DNA of 64,000 nucleotides from Cordilura impudica (GCA_963682025.1 OY821518.1:144883511-144947510), one strand, 5' to 3'. Shown: positions 1 through 12,730, counted from the stretch's first letter. A program made the numbers and translations. The notes: generated by a model from the sequence alone, not told the origin.

Positions 1-478
<478 letters not shown>

Positions 479-576
479 ATTGTGTGCAAAAATTCACGAA
501 ATATATATATTAATTGTAACTTAAAGGATATGCAATTTTATAAATAATTGTTATGTATAAATTTAAATATAATTTT

Positions 577-649
577 GGGGTGTCCCAAAATTCGCATAAG
601 AGTGTTACTACACTTACGCAAGATTTCTTGCGTGAATTTTGAAACACCC
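577..649. repeat. Short imperfect inverted repeat (micro-MITE-like hairpin)
   Basis: The left arm GGGTGTCCCAAAATTCGCA and the reverse complement of the right arm, GGGTGTTTCAAAATTCACG, match over about 23 bp around a loop of about 25 bp. This would fold into a hairpin. It could be a very small MITE or the joined ends of a larger deleted element; no target duplication was recognised. Confidence 0.55.
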
Positions 650-715
650 TTCATACAGAATAAACTTCAGAAGAACGAAAGTAAAAAGAATTTAGTTCAT
701 GTTCTGACATAATGC

Positions 716-970
716 ACTTTTTTTACTCCCTTGATATTAACTTGTAGTGTGTTCTTGCCGAAAAAAATTTTGGATCGATTTTTAACATTTTTCCCGTGAA
801 CCAATCGAGCTGAAACTTTGCAGGCAAACTCGTGGCGGCGATGAAAGAAAATATTGCGAAAAAATATTGCAAACAAAAATTTTTGACTTTGTAATTTACA
901 TCTGTTGAGTAAGATACGAAACGGAAACTTAATTTACAAAGAAAGATAGTATTGGTTTTTATGGGTTAGT
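716..970 (+). mobile_element. Family 3 short interspersed element, fragment
   Basis: Starts with TTTTTTACTCCCTT and ends with TTTTTATGGGTTAG, the terminal signatures shared with the copies at 11826-12367 and 37121-37327. It contains the family segments GATCGATTTTTAACA and GAGCTGAAACTTTG. It has no coding capacity, and the CTGT-rich microsatellite core is mostly lost. Confidence 0.6.
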
Positions 971-1522
971 TTTTTAAAATCTAAAATTATTATATTTAAA
1001 ATTATATTCGTCCTAATATTCGTTCTTAATATTGAATTCATGTTATTTAACAGAATTTTAATACAAAATTTTTTAAATTACATCACTTTAAAAATTGTAA
1101 CTAAAAAAGTAACGAAAAAAAACTTATACACGCTTTGTTGATCTTTTAAAACTGAAATTATTATTTGTCATTGCCATTTAACATCTTTAAAAGAAATGGT
1201 ATTACAAGCCACGAACTTATCGTCCTGGCTACGTTCGTTGTAGTACAAATTACAATATTTGTAACTATTACAAATTACAGTTTAGTACTTGGTAGACTAT
1301 GAACCTACATAAATTTGTATGCTAAATTCAACAATTTTGATCTATGGGAACTGCTGCTGTAAAAATAATTTTCAATAGCAATTTAGCATCTCTTTTTATT
1401 AATAACTTAAGTTAAGAATTTTTTCTATTCGTTACTTCACATTATTGTTATTATCCAGTAGGTTATTTTTCAGTGATGCTGTTCTAATAACCGAAAAATG
1501 AAGTACTTAATGTATAAAAAAA
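971..1522. other. AT-rich spacer
   Basis: No ORF, repeat end or splice structure that I can support. The stretch is AT-rich with short homopolymers. Confidence 0.5.
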
Positions 1523-2313
1523 ACTAGTAAGAAAATTATAGTCGGTCTAGACCGACCATATGATACCCTATACCATGATTTAGAGACCCTATCTTGCGGT
1601 CCAACTAATTCGATATAGAAAATAAGCATATACCAAATTTGGGTGGTATTTTTATTAATCTTTTTACTGCAAATATGAAAAAGTTCATATCGGGTACTAT
1701 ATTTATATGGGGGCTAAGTCGAAAAATGGACCGATCTTGACCATATTGGGTAAAGTCACTTATATTTTGAAAAAATATATACAAACCAAATTTGAGAAAA
1801 ATCTGTGCAATATTTTTGTTTTTTGATAGATTTAAGTGAAGATCGGGAAGCAGCTTATATGGGACCTATGACTAGGAATTGTCCAATAGGGACTATTTTT
1901 GGACTACTGATTAATGGATATAATAAACACATACAAACCCAATTTGACTGAGATCTATGTTATAACTTGGATCTTATGGCACTTCATGTCGGTTTCATAG
2001 GGGTCATTTGTATGGGGGCTAGGTTTGAACATCTGCCGAATTTCACCAATTTCAATAGCGTTGATCCTATGGCCGATGAAAGCTTATATACCAAATTTCG
2101 TGAAAACATATTCATATTTGCGACCTGTAGTTTGATTACAAGCTTTACATGGACACACAGACGGACGGACGGACGGACATTGCTAAATCGACTCAGAAAG
2201 TGATTCTGAGTCGATCGGTATAATAAAAGATGGGTCTAGGTCAAATATTTTTGGTAGTTACAAACAGCAGCACAAAGGCATTATACCCAAACCACATAGT
2301 GGTATAGGGTTAA
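1523..2313 (+). mobile_element. Family 1 element, copy A (Helentron/DINE-1-like, non-autonomous)
   Basis: Begins ACTAGTAAGAAAATTATAGTC with the subterminal palindrome (one arm mutated), then ATACCCTATACCATG. It ends ACCACATAGTGGTATAGGG, containing the hairpin ACCAC-ATA-GTGGT. It holds the GACGGACGGACGGACATTG tract at about 2160-2180. The short ORF at 1967-2203 is repeat-derived and recurs in other copies; I do not regard it as a gene. The extreme 3' TATAAAA is replaced by TTAAAC. Confidence 0.85.
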
Positions 2314-2347
2314 ACAATTCGATAATTTGAATACTAACTTATTATAA

Positions 2348-3130
2348 ACAAGTAAGAAAATTATAGTCGGTCTAGACCGACTATACGATACCCTATACCA
2401 TGCGTTTAGAAACCCTATCTCTTAGGCCCAACTAACTGGACATTGAAAATAAGCAAAAACCAAATTTGAGTGGGATTTTTATTAATTTTTTTGGCTGCAG
2501 ATATGAAAAAGTTCATATCGGATGCTATACCTATAAAGGGACTAGGTCCAAAAATGGACCGATCCTGATCATGTTTGGTAAAGTCTCTTGTATTTTGCAA
2601 AAATATGTACAAACAAAATTTGAGAAGAAGCAGTGCAATATTTTTGTTTTTTAATAGTTTTAGGTGAAGATCGGGAAGCAGCTCTATATGGGGTCAAAGG
2701 GATCATTTTTGGACTACTCATTAGTGGATGTAATGAACGCATACAAACCCAATTTGAGTAAGATCTATATGATAATTTGGATCTTATGGCAATTTATGTC
2801 GATTTCATATTGGTAATTTGTATGGGGGCTAGGTCTGAACATGGACCGATTCTCACCAATTTCAATAGCGTTCATCCCGTGGCCGATAAAAGCTTATATA
2901 CCAAATTTCATCAAAATATATTCATATTTGCGACCTGCAGTTTGATTACAAGCTTTACATGGACACACAGACGGACGGACGGACGGACGGACATTGTTAA
3001 ATCAACTCAGAAAGTGATTCTGATTCGATCGGTATAATTAAAGATGGGTCTAGGTCAAATATTTTTGGTTGTTACAAACAGCAGCACAAAGTCATTATAC
3101 CCAAACCACATAGTGGTATAGGGTATAAAA
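2348..3130 (+). mobile_element. Family 1 element, copy B (near full length)
   Basis: A well-preserved copy of about 783 bp: 5' ACAAGTAAGAAAATTATAG, a perfect 24 bp palindrome (TATAGTCGGTCT followed by its reverse complement), the subterminal repeat ATACCCTATACCA, a (GACG)n tract near 2968-2992, and 3' GTGGTATAGGGTATAAAA. The 5' ATACCCTATACCA and 3' TGGTATAGGGTAT form a subterminal inverted repeat. It lies head-to-tail with copy A, 34 bp away. Confidence 0.9.
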
Positions 3131-3134
3131 ATAC

Positions 3135-3240
3135 TCTGAATTTTCAGCATTTTATAGAGGTATCTACATATTTTCGGTTATATATAGGCACAATGATGTC
3201 CGATTTATCCCATTTTAAATACTAACCTGATTCAGATTAT
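3135..3240 (+). mobile_element. Family 2 element fragment
   Basis: The block reading ATTTTATAGAGGTATC ... GGCACAATGATGTCC aligns with the interior of the family 2 copy at 51935-52320 (ATTTTTAGAGGTGTC ... GGCACAATGATGCCC). Neither terminus is present. It directly abuts the 3' end of family 1 copy B. Confidence 0.5.
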
Positions 3241-3453
3241 TACAAACAATATTATTAAGGGTGTGAAGTTAGAGACGAAAGTTAACTACGTTTTTCCAAA
3301 ATGTTAAAAACTTAACAGAGGCTGTTAAATTAACAGAATTTTTGTGAAGATAACTACGAAAGTTAAATACGTTCTACAAAATGTTATGCATTATATAGAG
3401 AATGTTGAACTAATATTAAACACGTTTTACAAATAAGTTGAGGGGTTTAGCCA

Positions 3454-3830
3454 GATAGTGGCATTTGTAGATTAGGACTAGTAAATTATAAAAAAATAAA
3501 AATAAATTGAATTTTAAGAAAAGATCAACGAAGTACGAAATTTCGTTTAAAAAAAAACATATGAAATTTTTTTCTACTACTATATGAGAAAATTAAATGG
3601 CAAAATTGGACCAAATGGTTCGAGGAGGGGCTTAGCACTATATGAGAGTTTATAGATTAGGAGTTCTAGTTTACAAAAAGGTCAAAAATATGAAAATCGT
3701 TAGTAACGTTTTTAAGAAATATCGTTTTAAAAAAAAACATATGACAATTTTAGTGGTTTTAGAAATAGAAATCTTTCCATGATCTTGGTGAATCATCCTC
3801 ACTAAAAATTATCACCCTAGCTGTCCTATT
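3454..3830. repeat. Imperfect two-unit tandem repeat (about 180 bp unit)
   Basis: The motifs TAGATTAGGA and TTTAAAAAAAAACATATGA recur in the same order at about 3466/3547 and 3648/3725, with diverged sequence between. A shorter echo, TGAATCAT followed by CACCCTAGCTGT, recurs at about 3790-3820 and 3963-3998. No coding potential was seen. Confidence 0.45.
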
Positions 3831-5113
3831 GAGGGCGTGATCGTGACAAGAACAACATAGAAAATCATATTTTTTTCAAAACTTTTGCTACTTCTTCATT
3901 CAGTTCTCGGGACTTAATCAACCGATTTGGACGATTTTAAATAGCAAACTTCTCAGGATATTAGTGAATCATTTTTTATTCAAACGAGCACCCTAGCTGT
4001 GCGAATTCCACTGAATTTGTTCAATATTGAAAACAAACATCTTTTATATATACTAACAACGTTTACTTTAATTTCCTTTTTATTTGGAAAAATAGATGGA
4101 TAATATTATCTCGAATCAAAACAAAAATTGGGCTATCACAATATTCAACATATTTTTTTTTTTTTTGCATAAATACAAGAAATTATTTTCCTAATACAAT
4201 ATAACTATAATCTAACATTAAACCTGATGGGTTAGCTTGACGATTTACATTTTTTTTTTTACATTTTAGCTAATGTTATTTAACACAATTAAACAATTCC
4301 AGTAAATGTTAAACTTTAAAAACAAAAGTTAAAAAATTATGCAAAAAATAATAAAAATTGTGGTCATTTTCAATAATGGATTTTTTGTGTTGAAAATTAT
4401 AAAAATTACAGGAAATACGATACTAGCGAAGGTTGTTTATGTACAAATGTATGTACATACGTCAATGACACCCTGTAATGTTAACTAAGGTTGGTCAATA
4501 TAATGGCAAATGAACAAGTTAGTAAGAGACCGTCAGAATGACTAACAAACTAAAAAAAGAAAACATATTAAGAGAGAGGAATAGAAAAATTAAAAAAAAA
4601 AACTGGAAAATTTGAGGTAAAATAATGAGTTACTAAATAATAATTTTCTTTAAAAAAAAATTGCGTGTGCTGCCACCAAAATTTTACTAGTATAAATATT
4701 GGTCACCTCAAAGGGTAGGTAATTATAGAGAAACACAGCTGAGAGCAAACATTAAAACACAGTTCATTAAAGAATGAATTTAATTTTTTCAGAAATAACA
4801 CAAATAAATAAATATTTTTAAAACCAAGTGAAGCAAGTGTAGGCTTGCGAGAAATATATCTATGTGAAGCCAAAAAAAAGCAGCTTAAAAATTTGCTTGT
4901 TTTAAACTGTGATTAAGTCAATAAAGAAAATATGTCGTGACATGTACGATAAATGAGTAAATAAAAAAATTTTAATTAAACTACATTTAATATTTAAATT
5001 AAATATCAAAATCTTTATAAAACTTATTGTTCCTTTTCATTATACATAAAAATGCTCGATCTACTGAAGGACCACAAAATCTTAATTATGTAAGTAACCA
5101 TAAAGTTGTACAC
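3831..5113. other. AT-rich non-coding stretch
   Basis: Many poly-A and poly-T runs, no ORF of note and no clear element ends. I see nothing functional that can be supported. Confidence 0.4.
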
Positions 5114-5300
5114 CAGGGGTTCATTACTAGTGAGGTGTGCCACCCCAGGGGAGGTGTGAAGATATCTTCAGGGAGGTACGAGTATCTATTTTATTAATAG
5201 GCTAGGCGATTTCTTGTTCGCGATGTTTTGTTCTACCGTTGTATCCCGATTTTAACTAAGCGTATATTATCTGAAAGGTATTTCTTTTTAGCTGTTCACC
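5114..5300 (+). mobile_element. Possible hAT left terminus
   Basis: CAGGGGTTCATTACTAGTG followed by GGTGTGCCACCCCAGGGG and AGGTGTGAAGATATC resembles the CAGGGGT-type ends of hAT elements in the ZBED5/SCAND3-related group. A transposase relic of that group lies downstream at 6935-8195, with a family 2 element inserted between. No matching CCCCTG right end was found, so the link is inference. Confidence 0.35.
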
Positions 5301-5868
5301 AGATTTACAGATTTTAAAATTTTTTCCTTTATTTTGAGTAAACTGCATTTAAAATTGCCATGTGTGTGTTTATTAAATTTGTTAATGAGTTTGTTATCTT
5401 CATTCACAATAATATTAAACCAAAATGGTGTTGGTTTGTGAATTAGCTAAGTTGAGAAATAAAGTTACCTAGAAATTTCACTCGAATTTCGAGCGCTGGA
5501 ATCTGCTAGTACCATATTATATATTAGAAAAAATTTATAAGTATATTTCGTAAATAAAATAAGTAGCTATGAAAATTTAGAACATTCGCATTTTTTTTTA
5601 AACATAGTAGAATTTAAAAATTTTAAACTTATCAATGAATATATTACAATTTTCATAAGCTTTTAAAAAGTGCAAAATGTGTTTATTATTTATACAAATA
5701 TATTCAATGTTAAATTGTATATATTTTTTAAACCTGTTTCGTTGGCTTTAAAACTGCAAAATAAATTGTTCGGTATATTCACAAAAAGTTGTTGTTAATT
5801 TTCTTAAATCTTTGAAAAGTGCCAAATATATTTATAATTACTTATATACACATGTTCAAATATAATCG

Positions 5869-6750
5869 TTTTTATACCCTCCACACCTCAGTGGCAGATG
5901 GTATATATATTTTCTTGATTCTTATAACAAGGAAAGTTGATTTACCGATTACCGTCTATCCGTCTGTCCGTCCGTCTGTGGAAATCACGATCACGCCATC
6001 AATATCTAAGCTAGACCGCTCGTTTTTGTATAAGATCGTTTACCAACATCCCAAAGGAGTTGCTATTTAAAATCGTCAAAATCGGTCAAAGGGGTCACGA
6101 GCTATGAATGAAACTTTGAAAAAACTCTTGAAAAAATAAAATTTTTCAGTGTGTTTGTTGTTTTTCTTAAGATACTTATTGTATTGTATCGTATTGTGTG
6201 TATATTAATACTGCACGTGTCACATTGGCCTAGGCAAGTTTTACCACATATTTTTTTATCATTAAAATTATATATTAAAAATTAAAAATTCATAAAAATA
6301 AAAAATGGGAAATGAAAAATGGAAAATGGAAAATGGAAAATGAAAAATGGAAAATATAAAATGGAAAATGAAAAATGAAAATTGAAAAATGAAAAAATTA
6401 AAATTGAAAATTGAAAAATTAAAAATGAAAAATGGAAAATGAAAAATGGAAAATGAAAAATGAAAAATAAAAAATGAAAAATCGAAAATGGAAAATGCGA
6501 AATGAGAAATGGAAATTGAAAAATTAAAAATGAAATATGGAAAATGAAAAACGGAAAATGAAAAATGGAAAATGAAAAATTGAAAATCGAAAATGGAAAA
6601 TGAAAAATGAAAAGTGGAAAAATGGAAAATGAAAAATGAGAAATTAAAAATGAAAAACTAAAAATGAAAAACGAAAGATGAAAATTTAAAAGTGAAAAAT
6701 GGAAAATGATAAAAGATTCGGCCCAGCCGAATTTAACACTCTTACTTGTT
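5869..6750 (-). mobile_element. Family 2 element (Helentron/DINE-1-like) with internal A-rich expansion
   Basis: Read on the minus strand it starts ACAAGTAAGAGTGTTAAAT, then the hairpin TTCGGC-TGG-GCCGAA, and ends at TGGCACTGAGG...GGAGGGTATAAAA at 5869-5890. The CCGTCTGTCCGTCCGTCTG microsatellite lies near 5950-5980. The interior has been expanded by a GAAAAATGGAAAAT-type minisatellite. No coding capacity. Confidence 0.75.
6295..6715. repeat. GAAAAATG/GAAAATG minisatellite
   Basis: About 420 bp of near-tandem 7-8 bp units (GAAAAATG, GAAAATGG and variants), located inside the family 2 element. It probably arose by slippage after insertion. Confidence 0.9.
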
Positions 6751-6934
6751 ATATTTTATTTTTTTAAACCTAACTAGGCTTGGAAAATATAAAAAATATG
6801 TGTTGTATTCATAGTACGTGTAGTTTAGTTTTTTTGCTTAGTTGGAAATAAGTTGTCCGTTGGTTGCACCATAAAAGTTTATTTAATATTTAAGTTAAAA
6901 TATCAAAAAATACAAATATTGTGAAGAATATGTT

Positions 6935-8195
6935 AAATTTGTGTTTACGTGTTCGACAGACCGGGATAAAACTGAAAAACCTCTTTCTTCAGAATTTCAA
7001 AAATTTTGTGTAACGATAATACGAGTCCTACAAAACTCCAAGAATATTTCACAAAATTACATCCAAGTAATAGTGAAGACTCGATTGAGTTGCTCAAACA
7101 AAAGAAATCGCGGTTTCAAGCTTTAGAAACTCTACCCAGGTTAGGTTTTGTATCTACTCAAAAGCAAGATATAAATTGGCATATCTTATTGCAAAGAATA
7201 AAAAGTCTCATACCATTGCTGAAACAGTAATCAAGCCTTGTGTTCTTGAAATGGTGGAAGCCGCTCTCTGAAAGCAACAGAAGGACCAGATCGATAAAAT
7301 ACCACTTTCGTGGAATTGTCATCTAATATTTTGTACTGCATCATCGAACAAATGAAAAAAAAACTTATGCATTTCGGCCTAAAACTGGATGATAGATGTT
7401 GGAGCTTCTCACGAAATGTTGCTTTATCACACCGACGTAAGGTGGCTTTCACGTGGACGAATCTTTACTCGTGCTATAGAACTTATAACATTCGAGAGAG
7501 GAAAAATAAACTATACCTAGAATTTGAAACAAACATATTTTGCGGTGTCACTGGCTTATGTTGCAGATATATTTTCTCATTTGAATGATTTGAACATTTC
7601 TCTTCAAGGATCAGAAGTAAGTATTTAAGATGCAGATGAAAAGATTACTGCTTTCCATCAAAAATTAACTCTTTGGAAGAAACGCGTATCAAAAGTTAAT
7701 TACGCAAATTTCCCGACTCTTGAAGTGATTTTCGTGGGGTTAAAACCAACATTTTAGAACATTTAAAAAATCTCCAAAACTGTTTTGATAAAATTTTTTT
7801 TTATGAGCACAATTTGAAAAACGATTAATGGATTCAGAACCCTTTCATATTTAATTCGGATTGCAAGCATTACTTTCATATGCTAAAGGAGGATCTCATT
7901 GATTTGCTGAATAAAGCTATGTCGAAACAAACATTTAACAATCAAAATCCTGATGAATTGTGGTGCTCGCAAATAGATTTCTATCCAGATTTGGCCAACG
8001 AAACGCTTTCAGTCTTGATACCGTTTGCAACAACATAACTCTGTGAATCTGCTCTTTCAACTTCGGTTAATATAAAATCGAAAAATAGAAATCGATTGGA
8101 TACTAGGCATGAACTGCGTTTAGCCTTGTCCAAAACTATCCCACGCATTTCTCACCTTGCTGACGGGAAACATCAACAGTCATCCCATTAATGCA
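6935..8195 (+). pseudogene. hAT-superfamily transposase relic (ZBED5/SCAND3-like)
   Basis: Conceptual translation across several frames gives, in order: a post-BED segment with PTKLQEYFTKLHPSN (7027-7070); IAETVIKPCVLEMVEAA (7215-7260); HTDVRWLSRGRIFTRAIEL (7430-7490); LNDLNISLQG-like sequence near 7590; LSVLIPFATT (8003-8035); and LCESAFST followed by IKSKNRNRLDTRHELRLALS (8040-8130). This is the domain order of hAT transposases of the ZBED5/SCAND3 type, including the C-terminal dimerisation block. Multiple stops and frameshifts (e.g. near 7270 and 7640-7850) make it non-functional. Terminal repeats are not visible beside it, although a hAT-like left end lies at 5114. Confidence 0.8.
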
Positions 8196-8560
8196 GTCCC
8201 AGAGGTATTATGAAGGTTTATGTAATACCAGAAATAGAGTAATATTATATTCAGTAACGTGTTTTAATTTTTTCTTATTTTGTGGATATTCACATGTGAA
8301 GTGGGAAAAATAAACGCACTTTAAGATGATGTACTTAGACCATCTTAGAGGCCTTAAGTCAAACCGGCCTTTCACTACGAATGCCAATTTTTTGCAGATT
8401 TTTTCTGTTATCCTTCATTTATGTGAAATCACCTCTGCCAGAGACCTGAGCGTTTTCTCAAATGGAGTGGATAAAATTGATTTGAGAGATGGTGTACACC
8501 AGACTACATGAACAATGAGAAATTGCCGCTAATATGGGAATACATTAAAATAAATTAAAT
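8196..8560. other. Non-coding spacer
   Basis: A 61-codon open frame at 8326-8511 shows no motif I recognise. Nothing else can be supported. Confidence 0.3.
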
Positions 8561-8564
8561 TGAG

Positions 8565-8720
8565 TAAATTTAATAAAGTGGACTTCGCAATCACCCGACA
8601 TCAACACCGTAGAGATTCTGAAGAAGATCTTAAAGAATCAGATTGGGCGATTTTTCAATACCACCGGAATCGTGAGAGCATATGACGTAATTAGGATCAA
8701 TTAAGTATTAAATTGTGGTA
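8565..8720 (+). pseudogene. Tc1-like transposase fragment
   Basis: A short frame reads W-x-SQSPDINTVEIL then a K-rich LKKILKN, resembling the SPDLNPIENLW motif around the last catalytic residue of DD34E Tc1 transposases. The remaining domains are missing and the Glu-containing segment is altered, so this is a weak relic separate from the element that starts at 8886. Confidence 0.4.
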
Positions 8721-8885
8721 ATAAGTTCAATTAATTGTTTTTTAAATGAAGTGCTGAAATATCTTCATGATATTTACATTTAGTAAAAGTTTTAAGAAGA
8801 TTAATTTGTTAAATAATTGCACAAGTTAACTTATAAAAGTTTTTAAACATATTTTTTAAAATGTATATATATAGACTTATATATA

Positions 8886-10397
8886 CAGTAATGTGCAATA
8901 CAATGGTGGGTTGCTAAGAGACTGTAAGTTTATTTACGTTTTACACTAATAAAATGAATTTTTTAAGATTTTGTTTTTGTTATTTTCTTCACTAAAAATG
9001 TTCTTCACTAATGATGTTCCGTTCAATTTTTTATTCATTACGCGAGTGCGGATATTAAATAACAAAATAATAACGTATTTTTGAATAATAATATTAATAG
9101 AAAATTCTTTAAAAAAATGTAACGTAATTAATATTCTATTAAAAAACAAATATTTTTTTATTTTTTCTTAAAGATGGGCCAAATTGCTAAATACTTTATA
9201 AATAAAGGGAAAACGTTAGCATTGCAAGATCACTTGGAAAATCAGAGAAGTCCATTATAAATGCTTTTAAATGGAAACTGGGTCGATTACAAAACAGAAG
9301 AGCAAATATAACAGAAAAGCATTTTATTATATCATCCAAAGCTATTTCTGAGAAAATGAAATTTATGTCATTATTCAGTAATAATGAAATAAGTTAATAA
9401 ACATTGGGCAGCAGACTATTATAAAAATATTTTTCGGGTAGAATCGCGCAAAAAGGTTATATTTTTAAGTAAAAAGAGTAAGAAAACTCGCCTTGAATTT
9501 TCTACGTATTTTAAGTTCCATTGAAGAATTTAAAAATGTATGAATTTATTTGGTTTTGACACAATGTCAGAGTAAGATAAAAAGGAAATGATATATTGAT
9601 CGTTACACAAAAAAAAAACTAAAGCACTATGTAGGTTGAGTAGACATGAAGATTCTATTTTAGAATGACCAGTTTAGTTGCCCGATCTCAACCCAATGGA
9701 GAATTTTGGATCTAACTTAAGAAAAGAGGGAAATGTTTTCACCAAGAAAAATTATTTTTAAGAACACTTGGTACGACATTTCTCCTTATAATATTTAAAA
9801 ATTGACAAAAATCACTAAGATACTTATATAAATATTAATATTTCTCAGTAAATTAAAACACAAATTTTTGAATTGGTCTCTAATAAAAAATTTAGTTTTT
9901 ATACAATTTGTTGGCATTTATTTTTGATATTTTGTTATGCTTTAACGAATAATTGGTTTTGTTCAGTTTGAGATCACGTAAATAATTTCTAGTGATAGAA
10001 AAGATAATTTTTTTCTTTTCAAATGCAAGAGAAATTTTAAGACAGCGGCGAACAACAGCGTGTTTACCTGGTTAATCTACTATTTAAGTAAAACATTAGA
10101 AAAAATAACATGGAAATTATGTTGTTTCCTGATACCAGTATGAACTAAGCTGAGTTATTTCCAATTTTTCTTTCCGTGCATTTGTCTTTTAGTACAAAGA
10201 GCTCTCATAGTTGCCAAATAATTCTTCTAGATGAAATTCTAATGCCATTGTCGTATTAATAATTTCACAAACATAATTTATTGCAATTAATATTTCTTAT
10301 GTAATATTAAAATAAATCTGTTATTTTTGTTGTAAATAAAAAAAAATTCAATAATTTCAGTGTCTTCAGACACCGGTTATTATTTTGCACAGCACTG
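8886..10397 (+). mobile_element. Tc1-like transposon, degenerate, with both ends
   Basis: The left end is CAGTAATGTGCAATACAA and the right end read inward is CAGTGCTGTGCAAAATAA. TA dinucleotides lie outside both ends (8884-8885 and 10398-10399), as expected for a TA target-site duplication. The element is 1512 bp. It contains a degraded DD34E transposase (separate entry). The right half, 9800-10340, is AT-rich with no coding signal. Confidence 0.75.
9190..9800 (+). pseudogene. Degenerate DD34E (Tc1-like) transposase
   Basis: Frames joined across stops show an N-terminal paired-like helix-turn-helix segment (SIARSLGKSEKSIINAFK, 9217-9270), a KKSKKTRLEF block near 9465-9495 matching the conserved RKKRLEFAKKH region, and PDLNPMENFGSNLRKEGNVF at about 9680-9740 carrying the final catalytic Glu motif. 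The central segment with the first two Asp residues is largely lost. Frame changes and stops make it inactive. Confidence 0.7.
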
Positions 10398-10480
10398 TAT
10401 ATCAAGCTTCTATATTAATTATTGTAAAATTAATTAGTTTTCATAGAGTTTGAATTTTCTTAAATTTTCTGAATTTTCTG

Positions 10481-11085
10481 TTTTTAAACTCTTTCTTTTA
10501 ACTCATACTCTCTGTCTGTCTGTCGTGGGTGGACCCCATTCCCCCTCATCAATTTGATCTGAAACTTGGCCCATAGTCTTGCTGTGACTAAAGATTATTT
10601 TTGGGATAGTCATGCACAGTCACGCATATTCACGCGCGATCTGAAACTTAGTCCATACACTTGATGTGAAAAAAGATTAACTTTGACTTAGTCACGCACA
10701 GTTACGTAGTGATATAACTCATTTCCCCTTATTTGATCGATCTGAAGCTAGGTCGATAGACTTGTGTAAAAAAGATTAACTTTGATATAGTCACGCACAG
10801 TCACGCATAGTCACGCACGGTCACGATCTGAAACTTGGTCGATAGACTTTCTGTGAAAAAAGATTAACTTTGACATAGCCGCGCACAGTCACGCACAGTC
10901 ACGGAGTGATCTAAATGTCATTTTCCTTCATCCGATCGATCTGAAACTTAGTCCATAGACTTGCTGTGACCACAGATTAATTTTAAAATAGTCACGCAAA
11001 GTCACGCAGTTACGGAGAGATTCAGGACTCATATGCATAAGGAAAGAAAGAGTTTTAATAAAAACATTGTTTTTATGGGTTAGAT
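10481..11085 (+). mobile_element. Family 3 element with internal tandem repeats, copy 1
   Basis: Left TTTTTAAACTCTTTCTTTTA, then a CTGTCTGTCTGTC microsatellite. Right AAGAAAGAGTTTTAATAAAA followed by TTTTTATGGGTTAG. AAACTCTTTCTTT and AAAGAAAGAGTTT are subterminal inverted repeats. The interior is a tandem array of about 110-120 bp units, each with GATCGATCTGAAACTTGG-like sequence, AGATTAACTTTGACATAG and one or more AGTCACGCACAGTCACG blocks. The architecture parallels dipteran mini-me/DINE-1 elements. Non-coding. Confidence 0.8.
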
Positions 11086-11825
11086 TATTAAGTTAAGTTT
11101 TAGGTCATTATTGAATTTGACTATGCCAGCGTATAAAGTTGATAATAGATTTCAGATAATGTGTATTCCATGTACGCAAATAGAAAGTATATATTTTTTA
11201 TTGAAACCACCAGATCTCAACAAAATGTGCATACAGCATTGTAAAGCTTATAGAAATATTTTGTTGGAAAAATATACATACTTATATATTGTTGATAATG
11301 GGTCAATAACTTCACAACTGGATCTCATACAATATAATGTATTAATTTTAGAGAGATAAAATATTTATTATGTGTCCGATATTTATGTGCGATACTAGTA
11401 CAAATCGCCTTTTTTGTATATTCATTGGAACTTGAAAATAATGAAATAAATATTTTACATTTAAAAATATTTTAAAATATTTTACATTTATATTTTATTT
11501 CAACGTCTCAAGTAACATTAAAATTAAAAACTTGAAATTAAAAAAATTACTATAATTAAATATTTCACATAAAATGTATTATAATATCCACGGTTGAAGC
11601 TTTCATATAAATGCATGGTTGTTGTCCGTAGCTCAAAATCATATTTGACCAAATTCGTTTTCGAATCAAATGATTTACAACAATATCGATTTGTTTGTGC
11701 ATATTTATCCATACTCTGCATGCATTTGAACGATATTTAATTTTAATTTTTTTAATATTTTATCTTTTTTTTTATATATTATTAATTATGGTTTAATAAT
11801 TTTATTTTTTATACTTAAATAAAAA
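11086..11825. other. AT-rich spacer with one unremarkable ORF
   Basis: An 82-codon open frame at 11111-11359 has no recognisable domain and no convincing start context. The remainder is AT-rich without repeat ends that I could identify. Confidence 0.3.
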
Positions 11826-12367
11826 TTAACCCATAAAAAGCAAATTTTATTATATTCCCTTTCTTTGTAAATTAAGTTTACTATCATGTAATTAAATAAT
11901 TGATTGGATGAAAATGATTCATATCCAGAAAAATATCTATATCAAAGATTTCAAATTCGTTAAAATTTCGAAAAATCCAAAATTATATTATAATTAAATT
12001 TTTAAAAGGAAAGTTTCAGCTCGATTTTATCACGGGTAAAGGGTTAAAAATCGATTCAAAGTTTTTTCGGTGCCAAGCCCAATGATCCTATCCCGACCAT
12101 TTATTGGTCGACTACTCACATTAATAACTCATGAACTCAGACAAAGTTCCAAGGCATTTTGTACTATAGTACTCCAGTTATATGATATTAAATATTTACT
12201 TTGTATGGGGTGCCACATCCACAGATTTTATCCCGCCCACTTTTCTGTCGGCACGATTCAAAGTTTCAGCTCGATTAGATTACGAGAAAAGAGGTAAAAA
12301 TCGATCCAAATTTTTTTCGGCAGACAGACAAGCAGACTCTACGAGTTAAAGTGAAGGGAGTAAAAAT
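11826..12367 (-). mobile_element. Family 3 element, variant without the AGTCACG array
   Basis: On the minus strand it starts TTTTTACTCCCTTCACTTTA, passes CTGCTTGTCTGTCTGCCGAA and ends TTTTTATGGGTTAATTTTT. It carries two internal repeats of TTTTTACC/CC...CGAGCTGAAACTTTG with CGGTCGACC/GTCGGC-like segments. It is the fullest copy of the variant seen at 716-970. Confidence 0.65.
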
Positions 12368-12730
12368 TTGTAAATAATTATTTACTTAAATATAGAAACA
12401 AATTGTAGTAAACATTTCATTTAATGGATTTCATATTTCGAATTCTATTTATTTTTTTTTTAAATATTTGCATATAAATTTTAACACATATTGATGTTTT
12501 TGGTTTTTAGAAAAAGAAAACACACGAGGTATTAAGAGCATATCTTTTTGTTTTTTGTGCATATTTGTTAACAAATGCATAACTTTAGTGCATATCTTAG
12601 TTTTTATATTGCGTGTTTTGCGCATATTTTCGATTTTCAGAGCAGCTCTTTTAGTACTGTATTCAAAAGAGTTCGAATAAGTTTTATTTTCGATTTAATT
12701 TTTATTGTAATTTTTCATAAAGTGCTACTA

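Noticed and set aside
11111..11359. 82-codon frame considered as a small gene or Tc1 fragment (PPDLNKMC)
   Set aside because: The PPDLN match is four to five residues without neighbouring transposase motifs.
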